NCBI RefSeq assembly: GCF_000296835.1
Contig: NZ_CAKE01000001.1
Coordinates: 1-64,000, forward strand
Source: Lactobacillus hominis DSM 23910 = CRBIP 24.179
GTDB taxonomy: Bacteria; Bacillota; Bacilli; Lactobacillales; Lactobacillaceae
Length of the DNA: 64,000 bases
Direction of reading: 5' to 3'
Every line of letters begins with the position of its first letter. The first letter of the stretch is position 1. Of this stretch, positions 16,723 through 26,706 are shown one piece after another. Under the pieces are notes generated by a model. That model made no database searches. It saw only the letters and a program-made list of their open reading frames with translations, and had not been told where the DNA came from. A program made the position numbers and the translations under genes.

Positions 16723-19362
16723 ATGACGGATTTAGCGCCAAAATATGATCCAAATGAAGTCGAAAAAGGCAGATACCAAGAATGGTTGGATGAAGACTTA
16801 TTTAAGCCATCTGGCGATAAAAAAGCTCATCCCTATTCAATCGTAATCCCACCACCAAACGTAACTGGTAAGTTGCACTTGGGACATGCATGGGATACAG
16901 CAATTCAAGATACTTTGATTCGTTTTAAGCGTATGCAAGGCTATGACACGCTTTACTTACCAGGAATGGATCATGCGGGTATTGCTACTCAAGCTAAAGT
17001 TGAAGCAAAATTGCGTAAGCAAGGCAAAGATCGTCACCAAATGGGGCGTGAGGCTTTCGTTAAGCAAGTTTGGGAATGGAAAGATGAATACGCAAATATT
17101 ATCAAGGGACAATGGGCTAAGATGGGTCTATCTCTTGATTACTCACGTGAAAGATTCACTCTTGATAAAGGTTTGTCAAAAGCTGTAAAGAAAGTCTTTG
17201 TTCAACTTTACAATGAGGGCTTGATTTACCGTGGTGAATACATTATTAACTGGGACCCAGAATTACAAACTGCATTAAGTGATATTGAAGTTATTCACAA
17301 AGATGACAAGGGTGCTTTTTACCACATCAAGTATCCATTTGCTGATGGTTCAGGTTATGTAGAAATTGCTACTACTCGTCCAGAAACCATGTTTGGTGAT
17401 ACTGCTGTTGCAGTTGCTCCTGGGGATGAACGCTACAAAGATATTGTTGGCAAAGAATTGATCTTGCCACTAGTTGGTCGTCATATTCCAATTATTGAAG
17501 ATCAACACGTAGATCCAGAATTTGGTACTGGTTTAGTTAAGATTACACCAGCTCATGACCCTAACGATTTCCAAGTAGGTAATCGTCACAACCTTGAAAG
17601 AATCAATGTTATGAACGATAACGGCACTATGAATGAAGAAGCTGGCAAATACGCTGGCATGGATCGTTTTGAAGCACGTAAAGCTTTAGTTGAAGACCTT
17701 GAAAAAGAAGACTATTTAATTAAGGTTGAACCAATTGTTCACTCAGTTGGTCACTCAGAACGTTCTGGCGTACAAGTTGAACCAAGACTTTCTAAGCAAT
17801 GGTTCGTTAAGATGAGGCCACTTGCTGAGCAAGTTCTTAAAAATCAAAAGACTGATGGCAAAGTTAACTTTGTGCCAGAAAGATTTGAACAAACTTTAAA
17901 TCACTGGATGGAAGATGTTCATGACTGGGTAATTTCTCGTCAGTTATGGTGGGGCCACAGAATTCCAGCTTGGTACAACAAGAAGACTGGTGAAACTTAC
18001 GTTGGCGAAGAGGCTCCTAAAGATATTGAAAACTGGCAGCAAGATCCAGATGTTTTAGATACTTGGTTTTCAAGTGCCTTATGGCCATTTTCAACTTTAG
18101 GCTGGCCAGATACTGATAGTCCAGACTTTAAGCGCTACTTTCCAACTAATACTTTAGTTACTGGTTACGACATTATTTTCTTCTGGGTATCCAGAATGAT
18201 TTTCCAAGGTTTGCACTTTACGCAAAAACGTCCATTTAACGATGTTGTTTTGCACGGATTAATGCGTGATGAACAAGGTCGTAAGATGAGTAAGTCATTA
18301 GGCAATGGTGTTGACCCAATGGATGTTGTTGATAAATATGGTGCTGATGCTTTGCGCTGGTTCTTATTAAACGGTACTGCTCCTGGTCAAGATACCCGTT
18401 ACGATCCTAAGAAGTTAGCCGCAGCTTGGAACTTTATTAACAAGATTTGGAATGCAAGTCGTTTTGTAATTATGAACTTGCCTGCAGATGCAAAACCTGC
18501 TCATATGCCAGATGTTTCTAAGTTTGACTTAGCAGATAGCTGGATTTTTGACCGTTTGAACCATACTGTTGGTGAAGTTACTCGTTTGTTTGATGAGTAT
18601 AAGTTTGGTGAAGCAGGTCGTGAATTATACAACTTTATCTGGAACGACTTTTGTGATTGGTATATTGAAATTTCTAAGGTTGCTTTAAATGGTGATGATG
18701 AAGAATTAAAGACTAGAAAACAAGAAAACTTAATTTGGATTCTTGATCAAATCTTGCGTTTGATGCACCCAATTATGCCATTTGTTACTGAAAAATTATG
18801 GCTTTCAATGCCTCATGAAGGCAAGTCCATCATGATTGCTAAATATCCTGAAGTTCATGCTGAATTTGAAAACAAGCAAGCAGACAGCGATATGGCATTC
18901 TTGATCGAAATTATTAAAGCAGTACGTAACATCCGTATGGAAGTTAACGCTCCAATGTCTAGTCAAATCGACATCATGATTCAATTAGACGATGAAGCAA
19001 ACAAGCATATCTTAGATGAAAACGCAGATTACGTAGAAAACTTCTTACACCCAAAGAAGTTGGAAGTTTCAAGCAATATCGAAGCACCAAAACTTGCTAA
19101 GACTGCCGTTATTCCAGGGGCTCAAGTATTTGTACCACTCACCGAATTAGTGAATGTTGACGAAGAATTGGCTAAGATGGAAAAAGAAGAAAAGCGTCTT
19201 GAAGCAGAAGTTGAACGTGCTAAGAAGAAGCTTTCAAATCAAGGCTTCGTAGCACATGCTCCAGAAGCTGTTGTCAATAAGGAAAAAGAAAAGCAAGCTG
19301 ATTACGAAAGTCAATTAGCAGGCGTTCGTGATAGAATTAAAGAATTGAAAGAAAGCAACTAA
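16723..19362 (+). CDS. valS: Valyl-tRNA synthetase
   Basis: This 879-residue class Ia synthetase charges tRNA-Val. The HIGH-type motif is in [16 protein letters not shown] (about residues 43-58) and the KMSKS loop in [11 protein letters not shown] (about residues 522-532). A CP1 editing domain lies between them, and the C-terminus is a coiled-coil arm (about residues 805-879). Length is normal. The AGGAGG-like ribosome site (GGAGG) lies after the T-box terminator. folC begins 3 bases after the stop, so the two are co-transcribed and folate ligase is under the valine T-box. Confidence 0.98.
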   Translation: MTDLAPKYDPNEVEKGRYQEWLDEDLFKPSGDKKAHPYSIVIPPPNVTGKLHLGHAWDTAIQDTLIRFKRMQGYDTLYLPGMDHAGIATQAKVEAKLRKQGKDRHQMGREAFVKQVWEWKDEYANIIKGQWAKMGLSLDYSRERFTLDKGLSKAVKKVFVQLYNEGLIYRGEYIINWDPELQTALSDIEVIHKDDKGAFYHIKYPFADGSGYVEIATTRPETMFGDTAVAVAPGDERYKDIVGKELILPLVGRHIPIIEDQHVDPEFGTGLVKITPAHDPNDFQVGNRHNLERINVMNDNGTMNEEAGKYAGMDRFEARKALVEDLEKEDYLIKVEPIVHSVGHSERSGVQVEPRLSKQWFVKMRPLAEQVLKNQKTDGKVNFVPERFEQTLNHWMEDVHDWVISRQLWWGHRIPAWYNKKTGETYVGEEAPKDIENWQQDPDVLDTWFSSALWPFSTLGWPDTDSPDFKRYFPTNTLVTGYDIIFFWVSRMIFQGLHFTQKRPFNDVVLHGLMRDEQGRKMSKSLGNGVDPMDVVDKYGADALRWFLLNGTAPGQDTRYDPKKLAAAWNFINKIWNASRFVIMNLPADAKPAHMPDVSKFDLADSWIFDRLNHTVGEVTRLFDEYKFGEAGRELYNFIWNDFCDWYIEISKVALNGDDEELKTRKQENLIWILDQILRLMHPIMPFVTEKLWLSMPHEGKSIMIAKYPEVHAEFENKQADSDMAFLIEIIKAVRNIRMEVNAPMSSQIDIMIQLDDEANKHILDENADYVENFLHPKKLEVSSNIEAPKLAKTAVIPGAQVFVPLTELVNVDEELAKMEKEEKRLEAEVERAKKKLSNQGFVAHAPEAVVNKEKEKQADYESQLAGVRDRIKELKESN

Positions 19363-19365
19363 TTA

Positions 19366-20610
19366 ATGCAAGTACAAGAAGTTATTCATAATATTGAAAC
19401 TTTGCCACGATTGCATGAAAAAAACGATTTATCTTATATCAAGAAAGTTTTAGCTTTTCTTGATAATCCGCAAGATAAGGTCAAAACAATTCATATAACT
19501 GGCACTAATGGCAAGGGGTCGACTTCTTATTATCTTTCAAATTTAATAAAAAAGGCCGGTTGTAAAACCGGTCTTTTTGTTTCACCATATGTTGAAAGAT
19601 TTAATGAGAGAATTCAGTTAAATAATGAACAAATTAGCGATAGCGACCTGATCAAGGGTTATAATGCCATATCTAATGCAGTTACCGAATTAAAGAAAGC
19701 AGATCCGAAGTTTAATTTGGTTACTTTTGAATTTGAAACAGCACTAGCATTTTGGTATTTTTCTTACAAAAAATGCGATTATGCTGTTATCGAAGTTGGT
19801 ATTGGTGGACAACATGATAAAACTAACGTGATTACGCCTGAAGTAAGTATTATTACGACTGTTGGCTTAGATCACGAGAAAATTATTGGTCCGACTATCG
19901 AAGATATTGCCCGAGAAAAAAGCGGTGTAATTAAGCCACGTGTTCCGGTAGTTTTAGGAAATGTTCCAGACAGCGTTTTGGATATTTTGATAGATAAGGC
20001 AAAAAAAGAAAGTGCATCAGTTTATTTATTAGGCAAAGATTTTGTTGTGAGCGATCAGAAAAATATCGTTTATCAAGATCAAGATGAAAAAATGATTTTT
20101 GACAAACGACCTAGATCTGAAAGTTATGATTTAGCAGTGGCCTACAGGGTATTTAAGTTATTGCATTTATCTTTAAGTCCTAAAAAAGTGCAAGAGGCAC
20201 TTAATAATACGCAAATTCCCGGTCGCTTTGATGTAATTCAAAAAAAACCATTGATTATTTTGGATGGAGCGCATAATATTCAAGCAATTACTCAGCTGCT
20301 TAATTATGTGCACGAGCTGCCTGCTAAAAAGTATAAATTTCTAGTAGGGATGATGAAAGATAAAGATCTAAAAGAAGTTCTTGCTTTATTTAATCCCCAG
20401 GACCAATTATATTTAACGCGGATTGACTATCCGCGCGCAGCTAAGTGGGAAGATTTTAAAGATGCAATCAAACAAAAAGCGATTTATGATGAAGATTATA
20501 AAAAGTTATTTGATCAACTGGTAAATGAATTGCAAGATGATGAAGTACTTGTAGTCACTGGTTCATTTTATCTAGTAGGAGCCCTTTTAAATTATTGGAG
20601 GCATAGATGA
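19366..20610 (+). CDS. folC: Folylpolyglutamate synthase / dihydrofolate synthase
   Basis: This 414-residue Mur-ligase-like enzyme adds glutamate to folates, which keeps them in the cell. The ATP-binding loop is ITGTNGKGSTSYYL (about residues 43-56); the conserved GIGGQHDKTNVI segment and the C-terminal LDGAHN motif (about residue 304) are present. It starts 3 bases after valS and overlaps the HAD gene by 4 bases (ATGA), so it has no own promoter. Whether it has dihydrofolate synthase activity as well cannot be told. Confidence 0.95.
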   Translation: MQVQEVIHNIETLPRLHEKNDLSYIKKVLAFLDNPQDKVKTIHITGTNGKGSTSYYLSNLIKKAGCKTGLFVSPYVERFNERIQLNNEQISDSDLIKGYNAISNAVTELKKADPKFNLVTFEFETALAFWYFSYKKCDYAVIEVGIGGQHDKTNVITPEVSIITTVGLDHEKIIGPTIEDIAREKSGVIKPRVPVVLGNVPDSVLDILIDKAKKESASVYLLGKDFVVSDQKNIVYQDQDEKMIFDKRPRSESYDLAVAYRVFKLLHLSLSPKKVQEALNNTQIPGRFDVIQKKPLIILDGAHNIQAITQLLNYVHELPAKKYKFLVGMMKDKDLKEVLALFNPQDQLYLTRIDYPRAAKWEDFKDAIKQKAIYDEDYKKLFDQLVNELQDDEVLVVTGSFYLVGALLNYWRHR

Positions 20611-21284
20611 GAGTTAAAGGCCTAAAAGAAGAGATCAATGGTTTAATTTTTGATATGGATGGTTTGTTAGTTAATTCTGAGCATTTATATTGGCAAGCTA
20701 ACATTCAAGCAGCCAAAGAATATGATTTGAGTATCCCAGAAGATTCATATTTAAAATTAGTTGGTTCAAGTGCCAAAGATATGGAGAATTTTTATCATAA
20801 ATACTTTAAAACAATTAAATTGCGCGACCAGTTCATCAAAAGAACAGATGAATTAGTTTGGCAATGGGCTGATGAAGGTAAATTAAAATTGCGCCCTGGC
20901 GTGCAAGAAGCATTAGATTTTTTTGATCAAAATCATTTAAAGATGTCGATTGCTTCAAGTAATTATGATGAATATGTGCAAAAATTTTTATGGGTAACAG
21001 GAATCAGAAACTATTTTTCTTTTCATTTGAGCTATAAAGATGTTTTGCAAGATAAACTTCAGCCTAAGCCTGCGCCAGATATTTATTTATTAGCTCAAGA
21101 AAAAATGGATTTAGCTAAAGATGAATTGTTAGTTTTTGAAGATTCAAGTACTGGCGTGCAAGCAGCTGCTAGCGCTGGATTAGACTGCATTATGGTGCCT
21201 GATTTAAAACCTGCTAGTGAAAATGACAAAAAGCATGCTCTAATTTGTAAGGATTTTTATGAAGTAATAAATAAAATAAATTAA
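20607..21284 (+). CDS. HAD-superfamily phosphatase, beta-phosphoglucomutase-like subgroup
   Basis: This 225-residue HAD hydrolase has motif I FDMDGLLVNSE (catalytic aspartates), motif II SIASSNY, and motif III/IV KPAPDIYLLA ... VFEDSSTGVQAA, with an alpha-helical cap after motif I. The subgroup holds phosphosugar phosphatases and beta-phosphoglucomutases; the substrate cannot be deduced. It overlaps folC by 4 bases and lies upstream of radC in the same run of genes. Confidence 0.88.
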   Translation: MRVKGLKEEINGLIFDMDGLLVNSEHLYWQANIQAAKEYDLSIPEDSYLKLVGSSAKDMENFYHKYFKTIKLRDQFIKRTDELVWQWADEGKLKLRPGVQEALDFFDQNHLKMSIASSNYDEYVQKFLWVTGIRNYFSFHLSYKDVLQDKLQPKPAPDIYLLAQEKMDLAKDELLVFEDSSTGVQAAASAGLDCIMVPDLKPASENDKKHALICKDFYEVINKIN

Positions 21285-21315
21285 AGTTAGTGTAATAAAT
21301 AGTGGAGGTTTAAAT

Positions 21316-21939
21316 ATGGATAAATTAAAAGCAAAACACTATTTATTACAAAGCGATCGTCAATTAGTTAGTGAATTACGCGAAATTCTTGAACAAAAAG
21401 AAATTAAGGACTTTATTCAGTTTCAAGATTTTTTAGATCAAAATAATATTAAAAATTTTGTAGATTTTTGGAATTATTGTACAGGCAGTAAATGCGATGA
21501 TAGATTAGCAATTTGGGCGCAAATTTTTATCAAAAGAATTAAAGCGTTAAATACCGGCAATTTAGAAAGATTTATGTCTTCTTCGCAAGTCGGATATTAC
21601 TTAACCAATAAATTAAGCGGTCAAAATCAAGAACAACTTTACGGGATTTATTTAGATTCAAAAAATAAAATTATCGCTGAAAAATTGATCTTTCAGGGCA
21701 CTTTAAATAAAGCTGTCGTCCATCCTAGAGATATTTTTAGATGGGCGCTAATATACAATTGTGCGTCATTTTTTGTGGTGCATAACCATCCTAGCGGCGA
21801 CACGGCTCCGTCGCCTCAAGACCTTAAAATTACTAAGCAAATTAGCGATGCAAGCAAGATGATGGGGATTCAATTTATGGATCATTTTATTGTTTCTGAC
21901 AGCTCATATTTAAGTTTTAGAGAGTCACAACTTCTTTAA
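21316..21939 (+). CDS. radC: RadC family JAB/MPN-domain protein
   Basis: This 207-residue RadC-family protein has the C-terminal JAB1/MPN metalloprotease-like fold and the JAMM signature HNHPSGDTAPSPQD (His-x-His ... Asp), and ends FIVSDSSYLSFRE. The N-terminal helix-hairpin-helix region is present but divergent. Despite the historic name, a role in DNA repair is doubtful. It stands just before mreB, an arrangement conserved in many bacteria. GGAGG precedes the ATG. Confidence 0.93.
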   Translation: MDKLKAKHYLLQSDRQLVSELREILEQKEIKDFIQFQDFLDQNNIKNFVDFWNYCTGSKCDDRLAIWAQIFIKRIKALNTGNLERFMSSSQVGYYLTNKLSGQNQEQLYGIYLDSKNKIIAEKLIFQGTLNKAVVHPRDIFRWALIYNCASFFVVHNHPSGDTAPSPQDLKITKQISDASKMMGIQFMDHFIVSDSSYLSFRESQLL

Positions 21940-21984
21940 AGGTTTATAAAGTCTAAAAGCCATCTCTTAAGATTGGATTTTGTA

Positions 21985-21993
21985 TGCTATAAT
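21985..21993 (+). promoter_or_regulatory. Extended -10 promoter of mreBCD
   Basis: TGC directly before a perfect TATAAT (21988-21993), about 70 bases before the mreB start, in the gap after radC. No matching -35 box. Confidence 0.65.
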
Positions 21994-22065
21994 ATCAAGG
22001 ACTAAATAAAGACGATTTAGGCACTTTTTAAATCATGAAAATAACTAATTAAGGAGAGATTTGGT

Positions 22066-23067
22066 GTGTTTGGATTAGGTTCAAAGAATATTGGTATTGA
22101 TTTGGGAACAGCCAATACCCTGGTATATATTGAAGGTAAGGGAATCGTATTGCGCGAGCCTTCAGTAGTAGCCAAAAATACACAAACTGGAGAAATTATT
22201 GCCGTAGGTTCTGAAGCTAAAGAAATGATCGGTAGAACTCCTGGAACTATTAGAGCAATCCGTCCAATGAAAGATGGTGTAATTGCTGATTACGATACTA
22301 CTGCTGCAATGCTTAAGTACTTTATGGAAAAAACAGTCGGTAATTCTAAGCCAGCTGCTATGATCTGTGTTCCTTCAGGCGTAACTGAAGTTGAAAAAAG
22401 AGCAGTTATCGATGCAGCTCGCGTAGCAGGCGCCCGTGAAGCATACGTTATTGAAGAACCATTTGCTGCAGCTATTGGTGCAGGACTTCCAGTTATGGAT
22501 CCTACTGGTTCAATGGTTGTTGATATTGGTGGTGGTACTACTGATGTTGCTACTATTTCATTAGGTGGTATTGTTTCTTCTAGATCAACTAGAATGGCTG
22601 GCGATAAGTTCAACAGTGCTATTTCTACTTACATTCACCAAAACTTTAACTTGTTAATTGGTGAAAGAACAGCTGAAACAATCAAGATTCAAATTGCTTC
22701 TGCTTCAGTTGAAAAGGCAAAAGAAATTGAATCTATGAATATCAGAGGTCGTGATTTGGTAACTGGTTTACCAAAATCAATCGATGTTGATGCAGAAGAT
22801 GTTTCTAAAGCTATTCAAGAAGTAGTACAAAACATCATCGTTGCTATTAAAGAAACTTTAGAAGAAACTTCCCCTGAAATTGCTGCTGATGTTATTGATC
22901 ACGGAATCGTTTTAACAGGTGGTGGAGCTTTGTTAAAGAATTTACCTGAAGTAATTTCTGACGCAACAAAGGTTCCTGTATTTATTGCACAAGATCCACT
23001 TGACTGTGTTGCTATCGGAACCGGTGAATCTCTTAAGAACATTGAAGTAATGCGTAAAAGACGTTAA
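22066..23067 (+). CDS. mreB: MreB, actin-like cell-shape protein
   Basis: This 333-residue complete MreB forms membrane-bound filaments that orient lateral wall synthesis. The actin-fold phosphate loops are [17 protein letters not shown] (residues 8-24) and [19 protein letters not shown], and the adenosine motif is [11 protein letters not shown]. The start is GTG at 22066, behind AAGGAGAG. It is followed by mreC and mreD, so this is the mreB of the elongasome, with Mbl encoded at the left end of the window. Confidence 0.97.
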   Translation: MFGLGSKNIGIDLGTANTLVYIEGKGIVLREPSVVAKNTQTGEIIAVGSEAKEMIGRTPGTIRAIRPMKDGVIADYDTTAAMLKYFMEKTVGNSKPAAMICVPSGVTEVEKRAVIDAARVAGAREAYVIEEPFAAAIGAGLPVMDPTGSMVVDIGGGTTDVATISLGGIVSSRSTRMAGDKFNSAISTYIHQNFNLLIGERTAETIKIQIASASVEKAKEIESMNIRGRDLVTGLPKSIDVDAEDVSKAIQEVVQNIIVAIKETLEETSPEIAADVIDHGIVLTGGGALLKNLPEVISDATKVPVFIAQDPLDCVAIGTGESLKNIEVMRKRR

Positions 23068-23075
23068 TTATTAAG

Positions 23076-23100
23076 AGGTCGGAATAAAGCCGGCCTTTTC
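23076..23100 (+). terminator. Weak terminator or attenuator between mreB and mreC
   Basis: A 7-bp stem with one G-T pair (AGGTCGG 23076-23082, CCGGCCT 23090-23096) is followed by only four T. It may cut mreC and mreD expression below that of mreB. Confidence 0.6.
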
Positions 23101-23120
23101 TTATTAGGAAAATAACTCAA

Positions 23121-23972
23121 ATGAAAAAATTTTTTAGAAATAAAAAAGTCTTGACAATTTTTGTAGTCATCATTGCAATTTTGAGCATTCTTTCCATAAC
23201 AGTGCGCATGCGTAATCGTCGAAATACACCATTATTTATCCAAAAGATGGGCAATGATACAGTTACAATCATGACTCAGATGGTGAATTGGCCTCTCAAT
23301 TTGGTAACTGGCGGAGTAAGCAATGTTCAAGACTTATTGAATACTCAACAAGAAAATGACCATCTCAAAAAGCAAGTCGACGATTTAGGTCAAACAAAAG
23401 CTCGCAATAATACTTTGGAATCAGAAAACAGTCAATTAAAAGCTGCTTTAAAATTAAAGAGTACACTTTCTGATTATGACATTATTAATGGGTCAGTTAT
23501 TTCTCGGGCTCCTGATACTTGGTCTGATATTTTAGTTATTGACCAAGGTTCACGTGCAGGAGTTCAAAAAAATATGGCTGTAATGTGCGGTGGTGGATTG
23601 ATTGGTCGAATTATTGAAGTAAGTGCTACTAGTTCAAAAGTTGAGTTAATTACCTCAACTGATAAATCTGCAAACCGCTTTTCTGTTCAAGCAAAAAGCA
23701 GCAACGGCAAAATGGTCCACGGTATTATTTCTGTAAATGGCGATAGTCAATTGACCTTTACTCAAGTTGTTGATGGTAGAAGACTAAAAAAGGGCACACG
23801 TGTATATACAAGCGGTATGGGTGGAAGATCACCTAAAGGTTTGTTAGTAGGGACAGTTCAAAAGACAACTAGAGATAGTTTTGGATTGTCTGACGTGATT
23901 CAAATAAATCCTGCTGGTAATTTAAACGATCCTTCTATTGTTTCAGTCATTCGCAGGAAGGTGGAAGACTGA
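23121..23972 (+). CDS. mreC: MreC, rod shape-determining protein
   Basis: This 283-residue bitopic protein links MreB/MreD to PBPs outside the membrane. It has an N-terminal membrane span (about residues 10-30, VLTIFVVIIAILSILSITV), a coiled coil (about 68-110), and a C-terminal beta-barrel domain with IINGSVISRAPDTWSDILVID and GGGLIGRIIEVS, both typical of MreC. Length is normal. The stop overlaps the mreD start (TGATG). Confidence 0.95.
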   Translation: MKKFFRNKKVLTIFVVIIAILSILSITVRMRNRRNTPLFIQKMGNDTVTIMTQMVNWPLNLVTGGVSNVQDLLNTQQENDHLKKQVDDLGQTKARNNTLESENSQLKAALKLKSTLSDYDIINGSVISRAPDTWSDILVIDQGSRAGVQKNMAVMCGGGLIGRIIEVSATSSKVELITSTDKSANRFSVQAKSSNGKMVHGIISVNGDSQLTFTQVVDGRRLKKGTRVYTSGMGGRSPKGLLVGTVQKTTRDSFGLSDVIQINPAGNLNDPSIVSVIRRKVED

Positions 23973-24505
23973 TGAATATATTACGACGCTGGTATGTTGC
24001 AATTGCCTTATTTGCTGCTTTAATTCTTGATGGCATTTGTAGTTTTCGTCTGCAGAGCATTTTATTTCATGGATTTGGCGGAGCTGCTTGTTGGTTTACG
24101 GTAGTGGGTATTGTCTTAATTGGACTTTGCGATGACCAAAATATTGATAATGTCTGGCTTAGTTTAGGAATTGGATTAATTGCAGATGTCTTTTATATGG
24201 GATTTATTGGTGTCTATACTGTAATTTTTCCAGCAATTTGCTTTTTAAGCGAAAAAGTTGCTAGATTTTTACCAGAAATATTTATTTCAAGATTAATTGT
24301 TAGTTTATTAGCTTATTTGCTAGTGGATATTTATGTTTTTCTAGTCTGCAATGCAGTAGGAGTGATTAGCGTTTCTACTTTAGACTTAGTAAAGTCATTT
24401 TTGCCAAGTTTAATAATGTGTTTAATTATCTTTTTAATCACATATGCATTTTGGGTTTGGCTAGTAGAAAAATACCCATTCTTAGATAAGCGCACACCAT
24501 ATTAA
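23972..24505 (+). CDS. mreD: MreD, rod shape-determining membrane protein
   Basis: This 177-residue integral membrane protein has about five to six spans and lies in the mreC-overlapping position typical of mreD. Sequence conservation in the family is low; the call rests on topology (FAALILDGICSF start, LIADVFYMGFIGVYTVIFP segment) and on position. A strong terminator follows. Confidence 0.92.
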   Translation: MNILRRWYVAIALFAALILDGICSFRLQSILFHGFGGAACWFTVVGIVLIGLCDDQNIDNVWLSLGIGLIADVFYMGFIGVYTVIFPAICFLSEKVARFLPEIFISRLIVSLLAYLLVDIYVFLVCNAVGVISVSTLDLVKSFLPSLIMCLIIFLITYAFWVWLVEKYPFLDKRTPY

Positions 24506-24543
24506 AAGGGATGTCATTTGATATGACATCCCTTTATTTTTTT
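24504..24543. terminator. Terminator after mreD, also serving the opposite DUF4044 gene
   Basis: A 13-bp stem (arms 24504-24516 and 24523-24535) is followed by T-rich sequence on the plus strand. On the minus strand the A run at its left edge gives a short T run, so it can also end the small gene at 24545-24664. Confidence 0.9.
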
Positions 24544-24544
24544 G

Positions 24545-24664
24545 CTATTGAATTAAATATTGAAGACCTACCGCAAAGACACCGAATAAAGTAATAATTG
24601 CCATTAGCCATGCCATTACGATAGTTAATTTTTGAAAACCAGATTTTTTCTTTTTCTTGCGCAT
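24545..24664 (-). CDS. DUF4044 small membrane protein (39 residues)
   Basis: A short minus-strand gene has a perfect AGGAGG ribosome site 7 bases before its ATG. The product begins MRKKKKKSGFQK and continues into one hydrophobic segment (LTIVMAWLMAIITLFGVFAV), a lysine-rich head plus one membrane span, matching the DUF4044 family of lactobacilli. No function is known. It lies between mreD and the DUF3397 gene, facing both, and accounts for most of that gap. Confidence 0.8.
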   Translation of the reverse strand: MRKKKKKSGFQKLTIVMAWLMAIITLFGVFAVGLQYLIQ

Positions 24665-24771
24665 GCCAAAACCTCCTATAATGCTTTTATTCTAGCTTAG
24701 CAGATAAAGTTTTGCAATTTAATATTTATGTCTAACAAAATAATGTAAAATAAAGTGAATGGAGGAAAATT

Positions 24772-25107
24772 ATGCAGTTAATTTGGATTTTTTTGTTACC
24801 TATTATCGGTCTAGCATTTGCAGCGCTAGTTGCACGTGTGTTTCCGAAGGCAAAATTTAGAGGATACGACGTCTTGCCATTCTTCTTTGTTGCTGCTTGT
24901 CAGATGATTACAGCGCAAAATCATAAACCATCTTTTTTGCCATATGGTTTTTTGCTATATTTTGTGTTAGTAATTATTATTGCTGTGCGAATTGCTATTG
25001 AAAATAAAAATATTTCTCTAGGAAAAACTATTCGTGTTTTGTGGAACTATCTGACTGCATGTTCAATTTTCTGGTATGTGGGTTTGTTAATCTTAGTAAT
25101 AATTTAA
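24772..25107 (+). CDS. DUF3397 family membrane protein
   Basis: This 111-residue protein has about four hydrophobic segments (IWIFLLPIIGLAFAALVARV; LPFFFVAACQMI; LLYFVLVIIIAVRIA; NYLTACSIFWYVGLLILVII). Length, topology and location just upstream of mraZ fit DUF3397, a Firmicutes family of unknown function. GGAGG precedes the ATG and a terminator follows, so it is monocistronic. Confidence 0.75.
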   Translation: MQLIWIFLLPIIGLAFAALVARVFPKAKFRGYDVLPFFFVAACQMITAQNHKPSFLPYGFLLYFVLVIIIAVRIAIENKNISLGKTIRVLWNYLTACSIFWYVGLLILVII

Positions 25108-25149
25108 TAACTTTCCCCACCATTTACCACAATATAATAATAAATACTG

Positions 25150-25186
25150 AAAGGCTGTAATCGTTGAGATATCAGCCTTTTTATTT
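25150..25186 (+). terminator. Terminator upstream of the mraZ-divIVA cluster
   Basis: Stem AAAGGCTG / CAGCCTTT (arms 25150-25157 and 25173-25180) with T-rich tail. Confidence 0.8.
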
Positions 25187-25245
25187 TTGCAAAATAATTA
25201 GTGGAAAAAATAAATAGTATAATAAGAAAAAAATTGGGTAATCTT

Positions 25246-25270
25246 GTGGTAGAAAGTGGTGATTTGTGGT
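25246..25270 (+). promoter_or_regulatory. MraZ boxes: three GTGGT repeats at 10-base steps
   Basis: GTGGT begins at 25246, 25256 and 25266, exactly one helical turn apart, about 30-55 bases before the mraZ ATG. MraZ is known to bind such direct GTG(G/T) repeats with about 10-base periodicity in its own promoter, so this is the expected autoregulatory operator of the division cluster. A TATAAT (25218-25223) lies just upstream, but no good -35 box goes with it. Confidence 0.8.
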
Positions 25271-25299
25271 AAATTATTCATTGGAAAGGGGGCTAGACC

Positions 25300-25731
25300 A
25301 TGTTCATGGGTGAGTATCATCACAATCTGGACAGTAAAGGTCGGCTGATTATACCAGCTAAATTCAGAGACCAGATTGGTGAAAACGTAGTATTTACTCG
25401 TGGCATGGAGGGCTGTATTTTTGGCTATCCTTTACCAGAATGGCAAAAAATCGAAGCTAAGTTAGCCAAACTTCCCCTGACGAAGAGAAGTGCTCGTAAG
25501 TTTACGAGACTTTTTTACTCAGGTGCGATGGAAACGGAGTTCGACAAGCAAGGACGTGTCAATCTGACCACGACGCTAAAAACGCATGCTGGACTTGAAA
25601 AAGAATGTGTGATCGTTGGCGTCTCAGATCGAATTGAAATTTGGTCAGCACAGCGCTGGGCAGATTTTGCTGAAGATGCTAACGAGAACTATGACGACAT
25701 CGCTGAAGACTTGGATGACATCGAACTTTAA
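25300..25731 (+). CDS. mraZ: MraZ, transcriptional regulator of the division and cell-wall cluster
   Basis: This 143-residue protein has two SpoVT/AbrB-like domains. Conserved parts are MGEYHHNLDSKGRLIIPAKF (N-terminal half) and the matching FDKQGRVNLTTTLKTHA (second half). MraZ forms a ring and binds direct repeats in its own promoter, which are visible upstream. A GGGGG-rich ribosome site precedes ATG 25300. It is the first gene of the mraZ-divIVA run and ends 2 bases before rsmH. Confidence 0.97.
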   Translation: MFMGEYHHNLDSKGRLIIPAKFRDQIGENVVFTRGMEGCIFGYPLPEWQKIEAKLAKLPLTKRSARKFTRLFYSGAMETEFDKQGRVNLTTTLKTHAGLEKECVIVGVSDRIEIWSAQRWADFAEDANENYDDIAEDLDDIEL

Positions 25732-25733
25732 TT

Positions 25734-26681
25734 ATGGAATTCAAGCATTATAGTGTACTTTTACACGAAACAATAAAGAATTTAAATCCAAAAAATGATG
25801 GTCTTTATGTAGACGCAACTTTTGGTGGCGGAGGCCATGCTCGATATTTACTCAGCAAGTTGAAATCAGGAACTGTTGTTGGATTTGATCAAGATGAATA
25901 TGCTATCTCAGCGGCAAAGTTGAACTTTGCAGATAATTTAGCAAAAAACAGTGAGCCGAGGTTAGAATTAGTTCATGATAACTTTTGTCATTTGAAAGAT
26001 GAACTAGTAAAGCTAGGTTTTTCAGATGGGATTGATGGTATTTATTATGATCTTGGAGTTTCCTCTCCTCAATTTGATCAACCAGAACGCGGCTTCTCTT
26101 ATCGCTTTAATGCTCGATTAGATATGAGAATGGATCAAAGCCAAGAGTTAGATGCTTACACAATCGTCAATACTTGGTCGCAAAAAGAGATCGCTGATAT
26201 TTTATATCAGTATGGTGATGAAAAGTTTTCTCGCCAAATTGCTCGAAAGATTGTCGAAAGCCGCAAAGATCATCCGATTGTTACAACTTTTGATTTAGTT
26301 GAAATTATTAAAGATGCTATTCCTGCCTTTGCAAGAAGAAGTGGGGGACATCCTGCTAAAAAGACTTTTCAGGCAATTAGAGTAGCAGTTAATAATGAAA
26401 TGGATGTTTTAAAAGAATCTTTGCAAGAAGCAATTGATCTTTTGAAACCAGGTGGAAGAATTTGTGTAATCACTTTTCAGTCGCATGAAGACAAAATCGT
26501 TAAAAAGATGTTTAAAAAATATTCAGAAGTTGAGATCCCTCGGGGAATGCCGATGGCTCCAGCTGATGAAAAACCAACATTGCGACTAGTGAGTCGCAAA
26601 CCTATCATGGCAGGTAGCGATGAATTAAGGGAAAATAATCGCTCACACAGTGCCAAGTTGAGGGTTGCAGAAAAGTTATAA
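25734..26681 (+). CDS. rsmH: RsmH (MraW), 16S rRNA m4C1402 methyltransferase
   Basis: This 315-residue SAM-dependent methyltransferase modifies C1402 of 16S rRNA. The SAM motif is VDATFGGGGHARYLL (about residues 26-40), and the catalytic region has YYDLGVSSPQFDQPERGFSY. The conserved HPAKKTFQAIRVAVNNE and CVITFQSHEDKIVK segments are present. It is the second gene of the dcw cluster, as in most bacteria. Confidence 0.97.
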   Translation: MEFKHYSVLLHETIKNLNPKNDGLYVDATFGGGGHARYLLSKLKSGTVVGFDQDEYAISAAKLNFADNLAKNSEPRLELVHDNFCHLKDELVKLGFSDGIDGIYYDLGVSSPQFDQPERGFSYRFNARLDMRMDQSQELDAYTIVNTWSQKEIADILYQYGDEKFSRQIARKIVESRKDHPIVTTFDLVEIIKDAIPAFARRSGGHPAKKTFQAIRVAVNNEMDVLKESLQEAIDLLKPGGRICVITFQSHEDKIVKKMFKKYSEVEIPRGMPMAPADEKPTLRLVSRKPIMAGSDELRENNRSHSAKLRVAEKL

Positions 26682-26706
26682 ATAGTAGTATTTAAAGGAG
26701 AAAGCA

